From: Hedera helix
Taxonomy: Eukaryota; Streptophyta; Magnoliopsida; Apiales; Araliaceae
Assembly: GCA_947179155.2 (NCBI GenBank)
Contig: OX359265.1
Coordinates: 134,001 to 198,000 of the forward strand
Reading direction: 5' to 3'
Length of the DNA stretch: 64,000 bases
In this document: one piece after another, positions 12,515 through 25,262 of the stretch
Layout: each line of letters starts with the position of its first letter
How positions within the stretch are numbered: position 1 is the first letter of the stretch
Notes under the pieces: model-generated
The model's database searches: none
Seen by the model: the letters and a program-made list of their open reading frames with translations, nothing else
Told to the model about the DNA's origin: nothing
Position numbers and translations under genes: made by a program

Positions 12515-14020
12515 TGGTATGCTGTCGCAAGCACCCAAAAATAAAATCTTACTTTAAAAAAATATTGATGTAGTAGTACAAGTAAGAGTTAATCCTACAG
12601 ATAATGATTAATTTAATTTTATATTTTCGTAAACTAAAATTGGGGGGAGTTAATTAAAAAAATAATTTAAATAAAATTAACTAAAATAAATATGCAAGTA
12701 AATTAATGAAATAAATAAGAAGAAAAATCAATAGTTTAAGTTAACATCCATCATCAAGAATTTACAACTGATCATTGATGCAAGCATAACTCAATTCATA
12801 TTTTAAATATTCAACATAGAATAATTACTCTCATTCGAATAATTTTCTTATCTCTCCTTAATTTTAGTTAAGTAGAAACAAGCGACCTAAATAACTCTTA
12901 CTATTAAATAACCTCAGACAAGCGCTAAACATTTAACCTAGTAGCAACTTTAAGAAAGAGAGAGAACGTTGAACTAAACAACGCAAATACAAGCGATTAC
13001 ATTTAATTTAGATGAATACTCTTTCTAAGATATAATAATATTTTGATCTGCAAAATACTTATTAATCTTAGTTACTTCACAAATTAAAGTGACCAAATAA
13101 TTACGAATTTGATATTCAATTTAGTAGTAGATTAATGCGAATAATAAACTAGTAGGCCTCCTGGCAATTAAACGAATCAATCATATAAAATAAACACAGA
13201 AGAATATCCAATACTCAAAATATAAATTGATCAATTAAAATAAATTAGATCTCACAGTGTATTAATCTTGATGATTTTAGTCACTTAAACCAAGAAAAAT
13301 AATTTAGCCACACATAGCTATGAAAAGCACCAAATAATATTAAAGAGAATTTCTAGCAAAAAATAAATTTTCAATTATATCTCAAACTCTCTATTTATAG
13401 ACTACATAATTTATCATAACCCTAATAAGAACTATAATTTCCAAACCCTAATAGGATTTAAAATATAAAAATCCTATTTATTTTTCCTTTTCCAAGTTAC
13501 AATTGGAATTGTAATTTATTTGCTTCTTTTAATTTATTGTTGGATCCGCACGGAAATCAGCTCTGTTGGAATATCTCTAGGATGGAGCAAAGGGACCCAC
13601 GCACTTGAAGAACAAGCGAAACAAGCTGGCAGCGTTTTCCACTCAAGCGTCATGCCCACGTGCCAAGCACAAAACAACTCCTATTGAATGTCCCCGCGCA
13701 TTGCGCTTGATGAATTCTTAATATGTTGCTCTCCTGCGTGCAAGGCGCGGCCCACGCTTAACCCTTCCAAAAGCTAAAATGGCATCGCCCCTTGACTGTC
13801 GGTTCTTCTTTTAACACGCATGCGCGGACATGCCATTCAATATTTACAATTCTGCCATCAACTTCAATTTTTCTACAAAAAGAAAATTAAAAAAAAATGC
13901 AATAAAAATAATTAAAATGCATAAAGTTAAATAAATTACGCAAAACACTAAAAATACTTAAAAACTCACAAATAATTAAGTATAAAATACCTAATAAATA
14001 TATATATAATCTACTTATCA
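12515..14020 (-). repeat. 5' LTR of element A
   Basis: Plus-strand ends TGGTATGCTGTC and CTACTTATCA, 1506 bp, closely matching 683-2191. The sequence to its left in plus coordinates is gag leader, so on the minus strand this is the 5' LTR. I could not identify a convincing tRNA primer-binding site next to it. Where the 3' LTR has AAACGGCGTCG (1947-1957), this copy has AAATGGCATCG, changes expected from deamination of methylated CpG. Confidence 0.85.
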
Positions 14021-14393
14021 GCTATATGCCTATAAAGAAAGTTGTATGCATAGGTTGTTTTGCTGACAATTGGCTAAAGAACCAAAATCTACTTTAGTTT
14101 GTAATTTATTTTTTGGTGGAATGAATGGAAAGTAATGAGATCTAAAATGATTTTGCAGTCCATTAATCTATGTTAAGAGTTTATTAGTTGAGTCTTATTT
14201 ATCATATTTTGTTTAGATTCTGCAGCATGTTATTGTGCTACACATTGAAATGAAGAAAAGAGTGTTAACTTTGGTTAAAAATGCCTTGAGATTGAAATAT
14301 ATCATGTGATAATATAGTATTGAAAAGTAGAGGGAAAAATTAACAACAAAAGAGGAAGATCATATCTTCTAAGCTATTTTAAAAAAAGAGGGA

Positions 14394-14458
<65 letters not shown>

Positions 14459-14819
14459 GGCTAGATACTGTTATCTGCTTGCTACAATGGTTCCATTTTT
14501 GTACATTACTTTCATTTTCCAAATTCTCTCTTTGCAAATCTGGCTTAAATAGAGGGAGGGGGGGGCAGAGGAGTTGTTTTTGTACCTAGTGCTCGTAGCC
14601 AAATATTCGATAGTCAAGTCCTCTGTCCATGAGGGATTCTTCAGTTTGGCATGTCATATATGATTTTTTTTGAAGTGTTTTTGCTTTTCACATCTTTCAT
14701 TACTTTTTTCCCATTCCTTTCTTACTATTTGCAGTTGGTTAATATGTAAGCAGTGTGTTTAGTGTCTAAAGAGGACTTTTCTTTTTCCTATGTGGTCTAT
14801 AGTATAACTGACTAATACA
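14021..14819. other. Right flank of element A, no gene recognised
   Basis: AT-rich sequence continuous in origin with 1-682. It contains a long AT microsatellite (14403-14452) and a short G-run near 14560. It may be intronic sequence upstream of the CDC48C-like fragment, but no exon is recognisable. Confidence 0.4.
14403..14452. repeat. AT dinucleotide microsatellite
   Basis: About 25 perfect AT units in a row. Confidence 0.9.
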
Positions 14820-14861
14820 ATGATTATTGAGGGTAATTGGAATAAAAATATTTGTACTTGG

Positions 14862-15170
14862 GAATTCATAGTGGATTTGGATACGGGATTTTTGCTTTAT
14901 GGGCCTCCAGGCTGTGGTAAAACATTAATAGCCAAGGTTGTTGCTAATAATGAAGCAGGAGTGAACTTCATACACATTAAGGTTTGTTCCTCTGCTTTCT
15001 TATTCGGATCTTTTGTTTCATCACGATGCTTTCAACTATGTACTGATTTTTTCATTGTTGTTTTCTGTCAAGGGCCTAAACTCTTAAATAAATATGTTGG
15101 TGAGAGTGAGTTGGTTGTCCGGACAATATTCAATTGTGCAAGGACATGTTCTCCATGCATTCCTAGTGTG
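14862..15170 (+). pseudogene. CDC48C-like AAA ATPase fragment
   Basis: The plus-strand frame contains VDLDTGFLLYGPPGCGKT with a perfect Walker A (GPPGCGKT), then LIAKVVANNEAGVNFIHIK, and after a gap LLNKYVGESELVVRTIF and CARTCSPCI. This matches the second AAA domain of plant CDC48C/NVL-type ATPases, nuclear unfoldases linked to ribosome assembly. The two blocks are separated by an intron-like 90 nt starting GTTTGTT at 14982. The in-frame acceptor reads CAA instead of CAG, and the nearest AG (15071-15072) would shift the frame. The Walker B exon never follows: after CI the frame reads PSVY and stops at 15176. One extra Asn codon is present. A retained intron argues for a DNA-level fragment rather than a retrocopy. 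Confidence 0.75.
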
Positions 15171-15176
15171 TACTAA

Positions 15177-17030
15177 TTGATAATCATTGATTCATTAAAA
15201 TTATGTCTTCTACTACAATTAGTGTGTACCCCCTTAAAACTGAAAGTGTAATTTTGAATAATATAAAAGTTATTTTTTTCCTCTCAATTTCTATGAGTTT
15301 ATTTTCTGGTTTCAAGAAGTTTTTTATTATATTGAAAGGAATTCATTTGTTTTTATTAATGTATTTTTTAGTAATCTTTACATTATTTTAATTTAGAAGT
15401 CATTATCAGCCGAACACCTTCAAAACTTGTTTTAACTTAATTTTTGACTTATCAATCAAATTGGTGTCAAACGCTTTTACTTATAAGTGAACTTATATTT
15501 TAACTTTAAATCAGTTTAAAATAAGTCGTTGCCGAACGGGCCCTAATTTGTCGTCAACTATGGAATAGCTCAATCTTTGGGTAAACCACATAAATTTTTG
15601 TATCTTATGTGTGATTATTTTTATTTTGATTTTACTTTACCATTGTTTTCAATGCCCTAATATTTTTCAACAGTAGTGTACCGAATTTCCTCCAAGATTG
15701 GGGGATCGAGTCTTGAAGTTTTTTATTGGAGTTTGGTGGTTGTTATCTATTCTTGCCTTGCCAAACTTACTAAAGAAAATTAGGAATGACTTACTAAGAA
15801 TTACAAGACAATTTATAGTATAAAAGTAGAAATTATTCTCTAATTCTAAAACGGGAGAAGTATGAAACCACTAACATGAGCATCACAATGTGGTCTCAAG
15901 GCCTCTTTTCCTTTGCCTTACCCGTCTTTTAAAGTAGCCAAAAAACCAAAATTATTAAAGATAAAAAGCCAATTATGGTAGTAAAAATTCTAATATCATA
16001 CCGTACTAGGACTAACATCTATTCATTCATTGGTATAGTAGTTTCCCATTATATCATTTCGTTTAATTTATCTCATTCACTTGTAAAGTCGTCAAGTGTA
16101 CACAGCTAAAGTCGTCAAGTGTACACAGCAATTGCAGTATTCGGTGTGTATCAAAATATAGCAGTTTTGAATTAATTTATGTTGCATTTACAAATGTACA
16201 CAAAGTGACAAATAATGAAGAGCAAAGAATAAGATAAAACGCATGCATGAACTTCCCTTCATTATATTGAGAAATTGACAGTTTACTCAACAAAACTAAG
16301 GATGTTGAAAAGAAGTAGAAGATAAAATATTCTTCACAAAGTTGCTTTAATCGTTGACCATTTTTTCTTTGCTTAGGCTAATTCTATTTGTACATGCATA
16401 GGGCGAATATAATATATAACTTCTGTTATACACATTAACACTGAAAATATTAGAGTTATGTTACATGCTTAGACGTGCTATAAAAATTTAAAGCTTGTGC
16501 AATAAAGCCAAATATTAAACTTAAATAATTGCTCTCCTATATCGAATCAAGTTGAGAAGATAGTACATAGTTCAATTGATCACGAATTAACATTTTCACT
16601 GCTACTCTTTACTACAAAACATTTAAACTTGACATGATACAGTTTAAAATTTAATATCTACCCCCTACTTTTTTTTTCTCAGTCACTAAATAATAGATGA
16701 AAGAATTGAAATTTAACTCAAATAATTAGCAAATCAACTTTCACTGCAAAATTCAAACCACCACAAACACTCTCAGTTTCATGTACAATTGAAATTCATA
16801 AAGTACAAACATGAAATGACAACAAAATGAAGCATGACAATATTTTAGGTATTGCACTAACAATTTCTAACCTGATTTTAGCTAAGTTTTCTCAATAATT
16901 TCAATAACAGTTCAATTACAGGGACAAAGGGTTTGATATTTCTTAAAAGAAAGAAATAAAATTGACACCCAACATTTGTGAAAAAATTTATGTGCAAGAA
17001 CTAACGAGTGACTACATCTTCAAAGTATAT
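15177..17030. other. Intergenic, no gene recognised
   Basis: AT-rich sequence without convincing coding potential. The phrase GCCGAACACC near 15409 and GCCGAACGGGCCC near 15531 could be remnants of a small DNA transposon, but they are in the same orientation and do not form terminal inverted repeats. Confidence 0.4.
16084..16129. repeat. Two perfect 23-bp tandem copies
   Basis: TAAAGTCGTCAAGTGTACAC plus AGC occurs twice in direct succession (16084-16106 and 16107-16129). Confidence 0.85.
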
Positions 17031-17385
17031 AACATGGGTACTATTGAAATTTTAAATGTAAATAACAGTCGATAATAAATGATAAAAAATAAAAGAATAA
17101 GAGCAATTAATCCTCATTGCAAAATATAGAGATGACAATCAGAATTCAATAGGAAATTAGAGCATAAACAGCCATAATATAGGTAATTTAGAATAGATTC
17201 GTTAAATTATTAGACTAGATAGTTGTTTATTGTGAGAAGTTAACATGGGTACTATCGAAATTTTAAATGTAAATAACAGTCGATAACAAATGATAAAAAA
17301 ATAAAAGAAAAAGAGCAATTATCCCTCATTGCAAAATATAGAGACGACAATCAGAATTCAACAGGAAATTAGAGCATAAACAGCC
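17031..17385. repeat. Direct repeat of about 143 bp downstream of the MCMBP gene
   Basis: Copies at 17031-17173 and 17242-17385 both start AACATGGGTACTAT and end ATAAACAGCC, differing at only a few positions. They lie just past the gene's stop codon (17587) on its 3' side, so one copy may fall within the transcript's 3' end or terminator region. Confidence 0.85.
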
Positions 17386-17586
17386 AACCACAATACAAGT
17401 CGGCCGAACATTTCATTTCTTTCAGCAGCATTTCTCTGAGTAAGGGCAAGTTCTTTTTGGTAGGAAAAGAAAGAAAAAAACAAAAAAAGTTGAGTTCAGA
17501 TTACATTATTTACATAACTTATAAACCCCTACCCGCCACCCCCAAATTTCTTTTTCCCCACTAAACCTTAGTTGCCCACACACTTT

Positions 17587-20500
17587 TCATTGGGACCTCT
17601 CGCTTCTCAGCCTCTCCAGCTCCTTTACCATACGCCAATGTTCCGATGACAAGCATGTTTCCCCAAAGCTCAGAGAGATTAGACGCCCCATTGTTAGCCA
17701 TCTGCAAGAGAATACTTTTTACAGGCTGAACAAAATACTTAGAAGTGGAAAATGGCAAATTATTGATTGAAAAACTAACCTACTAAATTCCTGGCTGCCT
17801 AAGCTTCGATCTGCTTGCCTAGCTGCGACTAAGTCATCTTCTACCACCTGCGGAAATTAGTTCATTTGAGGGCTACATTATTCCAATTTGCTAATATATC
17901 ATTCAATATGGAATAAACATGCACCTTCAGTAGGAAAACTAGTGAAAGCATCAATGGATCTAAACTAGGGCAAAAAGAAACACGGGTTAATATTAAGAAT
18001 TAAAATTATTTACTTGAGGCTAAAAAAAGACAAATCACAAAACTTCTGTTTGCTATAAACATAAAGGATATCAAGCAGCCAGGACAGATTTTCAGGGAGG
18101 ATGCTGTGCTTATGATGACATATATAAGCCAGTAAAAAACCCACATAAAGTGACTTAGCTCACAAGTGAAATGTTTCGTAAATTTTTTAAGGGGGTTCAG
18201 CACCACTAAAAATGACCATTATTTTAACAGATAAACCGTACCAGTGGTTTCTTGTGCAAGGATGTGGTTTCACACAAAGGACTCTTAATAAGAAACTTCA
18301 TTTGTTACGAGGAGAAAAGGTATACCAAATAGTGGACTTGTTAAACCAAACAATAGCTGAGAAAGTGAAACAGACGACAGGGAGAATCCATTAAAATATT
18401 AATGCAAACACGAAATTTGAAGCTTTGTTCCACTGATTTTTCTGATCAACTATTCCACTGGGTTTAAATCAAAAACTTAATAGTCCTAGTAAAATTAAAT
18501 GTCAAACAAAGAGGAAATTTTTATATAACCAAGGTAATCAACTAGCTCATACCTTCTGCATTTCTGAGTCAATAGAATGTGGCAATGATCTAAGAGTAGC
18601 CAAGTACCATCTCCAAACTTTCAGCGACTCAGTATCCATAAATTCAGAAGCACCAACTGAAGATGGACAAAAAGGCAGAACTACATCAGCTGGCAAGATG
18701 TTCGATTTTCCCTCCGAAAGAATCAACACTTGAGCATCTGCTGCCATCTCCATTTTATAATATTTAAAATCATAATCCACCTGAGAAATAAATAAAAGAG
18801 AAAAGGAACACAAGAATAAACAAATGTAAAAAACTGTGTTTTCAAAAGTACAATTTGATGAGATGATACTCCAGATTATAATTTTTTACAAGTATAATAC
18901 TCTGGATTATAATCTTGATTATAGAATGACTGAGAAATTGAACTATTATGCATAATTTAGATAAATTGTCTGATAGAATCAGAATGCAGGATTAAAACCT
19001 ATTGCCACAGAAAAACTAATCAAGCCCACATAGAGGAATGCTTTTATTATTACCTTTTGAAACTCCAACAGGTTCTTTAACAACCTTGCATTCTCAACCC
19101 CTATGGAATTGAGGATACCTGTTTGTAACCGAGTCTCATCAATTGTCAAGTGTGTGCCTTCAGCTAGCTGCAAAACCCCAGGCACCAGTCTGCAACATTA
19201 ACAGTGTAAAGTTGTAAGAAAACAATGAAGGTATAGCTAGTCATACATTACAATAAAAACTACACATTCATTCTCCAGTTGCAAAAAGTTGATATCCTCA
19301 TCACCTATTTGTCTGGTAATCCTTAGTTGGAGCAAGTGAAGCACTGTTAAGATGATCTATGGTTAGAGGTATACAACTTGTGAATGGTAGAAGGTTCTTG
19401 ACCACAAGTTTAATACGACTGCCAAAAACATTCATGCTTTCCTTACTAAAGCAAGTGAGATTAAATGAAAATTTCCCTACAGCAACTGAGCCGACCCTAG
19501 TATGCACCTGCAGTAACAAATTTTTTTTTATTTACGTCAGAGAAAGAAATCAAGATTTTTTTTTTCTCTGAAGTCAAAACAAATGCTTTATTATGTTTAA
19601 CAGCATATATGTGCAGAAATATGGGAATCATAATTATGACAAGTGACAATGTACCCTGGACAAAAGGTGCAGTAACATGAAATGAGCTGCCAACCCATCA
19701 TTTCCGAGAACTGAAGCAAGATGGCTCAGAAGAGCCTCCCTTATCCCTTTGACCAAATTGGATTTTGGCTGTAAGTTTACAAATGCAAGCTTAGTAGACC
19801 AAAGTAAGCATAAAGAAGAAAGATAACAACTATAGCAGATGAAAATTTGGTTAAATAGATACATGTTCCGCAAATCCACCCACCTCCAATGTTAGTGAAC
19901 TAGAAAGAAAGTCATGAAAACCGAGCTTCCTGTATGTAAGGCAATGGAGTCGTGGTACCTGCAAACAGTTGGAAGTCAAAATATCTTTTACAAGGCCACG
20001 ATTTTTTTGCGAATCAAAGAAAATAATCATGCATAACACTATTAATTCCAAATGGACTTGAATTGACTGACAAGACACACTCATAAGAGACAAACACATA
20101 CAGGACATTGTTAAACAAAAGCTCTCAAAGAGTATTATGGCTTTGCTATGGCTCTCTGGCTCTGTGATACCCCTGAATTCCCCAGTGTATACATCTTATG
20201 TAGAGAGCGAGCCCTGCTTATGGTTAATGGAGTCAGCTTTGACCACTCCATCTATTTGCAAGCTCTCTGCTTCTAGTATTAGCAACCAGAAGCCTATTCC
20301 CCCTTGTTAGTTCGTCAAGCGTGGTCATTTGAAAAAGAAATTCCTTCGCATGGGGGTGAAGGGAACAAGTTTGTGCAAGTCCCTTGGTTTACATAATCAG
20401 AATATTTACTCTTAACTTGTGTTATATTGGTTTATATAAAACATAATAATGTTTCCTCTGATCTTCTAAACTATAGTTCATCTTTTATCAGTAAACTTTT

Positions 20501-23500
20501 TAGAATAAAATGACATAATGAAAGGCCATGATCCAACATGGAAAAAAAACCTTATGCTCAATCTTAGGTTGTTTCTTTTTGGAGCTTTATTGAGTCGTTA
20601 ACGTTATGACCTATGTTCGGCCGTTATTTTTGAAGTCCCTTATTTTCCAATCACATATAAATCTAATCTTCGAATTATGGTAATTGGATACAATACGTCA
20701 AACTTTCCTTCATTGGAAGGAAAAACACCAAAGACATAATCATGGTAATGCATACATTCATAACCATAGACAAAGAAATACTAGGACAGTGTATGAGTGG
20801 ATTATCCGGTTACGAGGCACTGTCTTGGGAAATTATGTAATTTCCAAAACTAAAAATCAGATTCTGCTTTGTCTGATATGCACGAGACCAGGCAACATGT
20901 TAAAGAATGAAGGGAGAAAAACTAGAGAGAAATTTAGGTGAAACAAAACTTGAGACCTACCATAGGCGGATCAAGGTGGGGTCTTGTGGGGCCCACAAAT
21001 TTTTTCTTTTAATATTATGATATTTCAGTAAATTAAGAACCTTAATTATATAGCTTTTTATAAAAAAATTGATAATCTTGTCCAAGATTAAAAGTACAAA
21101 CCCTCCCTTCCACAAAAATGAATTTGTGAACTCCTAAAATCCAAAAGTTATATGAATTTATATAATTTTAGTTAATATAATAATTATAAATGTAAACTAT
21201 GTAGAAAAGTAACGCAAATTACAATATTTGTTACTCCATCCATTCTAAAAATAGAGATGCATTTCTAAAACAACTTTTAAGAATAATTTTATATTTTCAA
21301 ATTTACAAAATATTAGTTTAAAAAATTAGTAATGGTGTGATACTATCAATAATAGTAAAAAGTAATATCAAATTAAAAATACTAATAATCCAAAAAAAAT
21401 ATCTCATGTTTTTTTTAAAACAGACTAATAAGTAAAACATTTCTCTAATTAGAACAAAGCCTTCATTAAAAAAAACTTAGATAAATCACATCAATTTTAA
21501 ATATTAAGATACCAATTGACTTTAATTCTTTTTTTTTTTAAAAATCTGAAATGGAGGCATTATTTGTTTGAGTACAAATTATATTTGATTATATAGTTTT
21601 TCCATAGGAATTGAAATCCCCACTTATTGAATTCTTTGAAATTTTGATTGTCTTTCTCATGAGCAAGAATAATTTGCACTATGATGTTATTTAACAAATT
21701 TCAGCACTTGTGTTAGTTATTTGTAGTTCTTTTAGAACTAAGAAGATCAATAGTCATGCATTTCATTGCAGATAATTTACTATTTCCTAAGTTGTATTCC
21801 ATATTTTCTGAGTAATAAGTTGCATTACATTAGCAAGAAGAAGGTGTTTGATGTAACAAAAGATAATAAAAAAATCTAGGAGTATATAATTAGCAATTAG
21901 TCTTTAATGGTTTTCGCATCTATTCCTTTTTTTTAATGAAAATTGTGACACCACTCTAAAACTGACCTACGGAAGAGTTTGAACTAATCATCAAACTCAG
22001 GATCAAAATCATTGTTGAGTTATCAATGGGGTTTTCTGGGCCAGTGATGTATATGAAATGAAAAAAGCTCAAGATATTGATGTAGAAGTGTTAAAAAAAA
22101 ACAGAACATGGACCAAGACCTTGCTGGGAGGCAGATGAACCAATGCATCCTCATAAAACTCATTCAATAACTCATCAGAAGTGCCGCCTTTATCTACTGC
22201 AACCTTAGGATCAAAAGTAAGGACGCCAACAAACTCGAAGACATCATTCAGCTTCAAGTCAGACTCCGGAGAATCATATATCTGCACATTCAAAAAATCG
22301 TTACAGCAATTTCAAGGTTGAATAATATACAAAAGGTAACTTTTTTGTTGGTACAAAACACTCCCTCAGTTTCAAATTATAAGATCAGTTTTGACTTTAC
22401 CAGCAAATTTTAGATATTTTCAGACTGAAAATAGACACAAATTCATTTAGGAACAATTTCATTTAGTTGCAGCCAATACAATTATGAAAATTATACACTA
22501 TCTAAAAAGTATTATTGATTACTACTTACTAGTTTTTATTTTCAAAAGTTAAATGAATCACATCAATTCTAAATTAGAAAACATCTCATATTAACTATGA
22601 AAGTCAGTTTGATCTTATATTTCGAAATAGAGGGGGAGTACTAATTAATATAATCACTAATTTTGACTTAGATAAGATATCGCAAACTCACCTTCACTAA
22701 ACAAGGAAAACATTTTATGTCAAAATCAGGCACAAAGCTCGAACTAGAACAAGATCCCTCCATCCCAGGCTCGTGTGGGCAGGGAGAGAGCATACCGCTC
22801 TCTCGCTAGTAATGGAAAAAAAATAATCATAATTATGTAAGGTATATATATAACCAAAACAGAATTTGCAGGTTAATCCCTCACAAGTATAGGCACAAAA
22901 AAAGTTCTATCTTATTAAGAATGATCCTATGCACGTGAATGATTTCAATCCAAAATTAATAAAACTCAAGGGGCAGATGGTATAAATGTAGAACTCAAAA
23001 AATAATGTTCTGCCGGACCTTGACAGACCAGACCCTTCATAAGGTGGGTACACTTCAAAATATTTCATTGATACAATGTTGTACAAATTTACAAAATAAT
23101 AATCAAAAAAAGAGAAATAATGATAACAAATTAAGTTGAAATTAGGATCTGCAAGTTGCAAAAAAGGGCATGATAATACAATTCGCATATGCACGCGAGG
23201 ACTGACACCAATGAGCAAACAACGAGAGTTGAGATTGATAACATGATGACTACATACAGAGAACGATAAATATTGATAAATCAAACCAGTTCATGCCATC
23301 CTTCACACTTGAAACTCAGAAGGAATTACATTTCTTGATAACCAGATAACTAAAAATGCGTTCATCGTCATGATTCTGCAAATCATTTCTTCTTACCATC
23401 TTTTTTGCACTTGCAGAACCCAGAAAGTCGTGATCCTAACAACAAACACAATTTGTCAAAATCTTGAAAATCACAAATAAAGAGATGTAAGAGTAAGACA

Positions 23501-24900
23501 ATAACTGAACATGCAATTTTGAACAGGAATTAATTTGAAATACGGACCAAATTGCAACCTAAATTACAACCTTTAACATTTAATCTCAATTCTCATTACG
23601 GGAGTCTAAACAGGACTGCAATAACAGATAACCTAGCATACACATGCTTATAAATGCACAATTAGAAGTGATAAAGCATTGAGAATAATAGAGCATTATC
23701 CTCCCTCCCCTTAGCATGGACTCCATGTTAAAAAAACAGGTGGTAGAGGCAGCAAGCAGTCTTATCCAGCCTTGTCATGATTAATCTTGACCACATAAAT
23801 ACATATACAAGGAACTTAAGAGTTTGAATTATGAAATTTACTTGAATATCCATGTCATCACCACCTGCACCATCCTCCCTCGGGCGCTTCTCCCTTTGTG
23901 GGAATGTAAATTTTGAACAGGGATTTGTCACGTATTCAGGAGGACATTCAGTCCATGAATTCTGCCCCGGTACCTAAAAAGAAAGAAAATTGAATGAACC
24001 ATTTCATTTCATTATCAAGCAAATAGCTTTCATCAACTTGTGCTGTCTATTCACAACTAACCCTAACAGATTTTATTTAGCATTGAATGTGCCCACAGAT
24101 TGGACAACCCACTGAAAGTGCCTATAACACATCACTAATCAATCACCAAGATATAAGGACATGCCTAGGCCATGAAAGAGCTTAAAAAGATGGAAAGATT
24201 CGGGTACATAAGAACTAACAGGAACACAATACAGCAATCGACGTTCCCAAATCCGTGTATCAGACGAATAAACCATAGGAATCTGAGACACATCTGTGAA
24301 CTTGTTGGTTCTCCATGTTTCCCCATCCTAGGAAAGATACAAAATAAATTTCCACGTGATTAGAATACTAGGTAACGATATGGAAGCATACCACATGAGA
24401 AACAAGATACCAACAATACCTTATGAACGCCAATATAGAATTCATTACCCAGCATGTCTTGTATCATTCCTCTATATCGAACCAGAGTATTGGGTTGAAG
24501 ACATTGAATAGTTTCAGGATCGAGCATTGGCACCTAACATATCATAATCCATTAAAGATACTTTAAATATTACAGTAATCAGATTTGTCATCAAAAAATA
24601 GAATCCCTTCATTTTTTTTAATTTATGCAAATTAAAATTAATTATATATCATTGGTTTGACAATTTTTTCACGGAATGATGGAAGTGTTTAATTGCATAA
24701 CTCACCTTCTTCACCAACAAAATGTCAAAACTAAAGTCTATTCCTCCATGGTCAAATCTAATGCAACAACTTTAAAATTCAAAACATGCAATAATAAACT
24801 AAATATATTGATTTTCCAAAAGAAAAAAATAAATCAAATTCATGATGTTAATACCAGTCAGCGTCACTAGTTCAGTTATTCTAGAGTAATACAATAACAC

Positions 24901-24941
<41 letters not shown>

Positions 24942-25222
24942 TACAACCAAAGACAACAAACATGAACCCTAGCTTATTTCACCAATTAAAACTCTAATTA
25001 ATGAAAGCCAATAGGATAAAATGGATAGGAGAATAGGAAATATGAGGAGACCTGAGAGAGACCACCATTATCCACAAGAAAATGGCGAAAGATATCGGTT
25101 GCGCCCCAGTCTTTTCCGTCAAAGCTTGCCGGATCTAAGCCCAATTCCACCACGGCCTTCTCGAACGACAATCGTACGGCTCCCAATGGGTTCGCAAGAC
25201 AATCATACGGTCGCCCCACCAT
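17587..25222 (-). CDS. ETG1: MCM-binding protein (MCMBP/ETG1), 14 exons
   Basis: Exons, minus strand: 25222-25052, 24533-24420, 24327-24220, 23973-23842, 23435-23397, 22805-22692, 22281-22120, 19958-19884, 19768-19655, 19507-19305, 19189-19054, 18780-18553, 17847-17780, 17701-17587. All introns are GT-AG and phases agree, giving 592 codons and a TGA stop, close to the length I recall for the Arabidopsis protein. Landmarks: MVGRPYDCLANPLGAVR at the N-terminus, FDGKDWGATDIFRHFL, MLDPETIQCLQPNTLVRYRG, DVFEFVGVLTFD, LVPGVLQLAEGTHL, and a RWLTMGRL motif in the last exon. The family binds MCM2-7, helps unload it from chromatin late in S phase, and supports sister-chromatid cohesion. An E2F-type site lies upstream. 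The last exon is read in a different frame from the longest open frame there (MANNGAS), which is wrong. Intron 7 is about 2.2 kb. Confidence 0.93.
21225..21460. mobile_element. Possible Stowaway-like remnant in intron 7
   Basis: TACTCCATCCATTCTAAAAA followed by ATAGAGATGCATTTC resembles one end of a Stowaway MITE. I could not find the matching opposite end, so this is a one-ended, low-confidence call. Confidence 0.35.
22359..22640. mobile_element. Stowaway-like MITE in intron 6 of the MCMBP gene
   Basis: Left end ACTCCCTCAGTTTCAAATTA, right end (reverse complement) TACTCCCCCTCTATTTCGAA. Both are followed inward by TATAAGATCA, giving terminal inverted repeats of about 30 bp with mismatches. 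The CTCCCTC start is typical of Tc1/mariner-type Stowaway MITEs. It lies wholly within intron 22282-22691. Confidence 0.75.
24900..24939. repeat. AAT trinucleotide microsatellite in intron 1
   Basis: About 13 perfect TAA/AAT units within intron 1 of the MCMBP gene. Confidence 0.9.
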
Positions 25223-25262
25223 TGTGTCCCTCCCTCTCCCTCTCCCTCTCCCTCTCCTTCTG
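25223..25262 (-). promoter_or_regulatory. GA-rich 5' leader of the MCMBP gene
   Basis: On the minus strand, repeated GGGAGA units run up to ACACAATGG, the start codon context. Purine-rich leaders of this type are common in plant mRNAs. Confidence 0.55.

Larger units (their letters stand above)
683..14020 (-). mobile_element. Element A: Athila-type Ty3/gypsy element, defective, nested
   Basis: Bounded by two related LTRs of about 1.5 kb (683-2191 and 12515-14020). Read on the minus strand they start TGAT and end ACCA. The flanks are ACTAT (678-682) and GCTAT (14021-14025), a target duplication with one mismatch. Next to the left LTR is the typical GAGGACAA...AAGTGTGGGGG polypurine end of Athila/Tat elements. 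Gag (11229-12415, then 4620-4838) and protease (3903-4380) are recognisable but broken. No RT, RNase H or integrase is found between protease and polypurine tract. Gag is split by solo LTR B1 (4839-11228). The element is an old, dead copy, or a deletion derivative that needed proteins from a relative. Confidence 0.85.

Noticed and set aside
15393..15545. Possible small DNA transposon with GCCGAAC motifs
   Set aside because: The motifs are in direct, not inverted, orientation and no target duplication is visible.
17561..17758. Minus-strand frame starting MANNGASNLSEL at the end of the MCMBP gene
   Set aside because: Splicing from the previous exon enters this region in another frame that gives the conserved RWLTM ending and a TGA at 17587-17589.
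22907..23284. 125-codon minus-strand frame within MCMBP intron 5
   Set aside because: It lies wholly inside an intron with good splice sites, and has no similarity to the family or to any domain I recognise.
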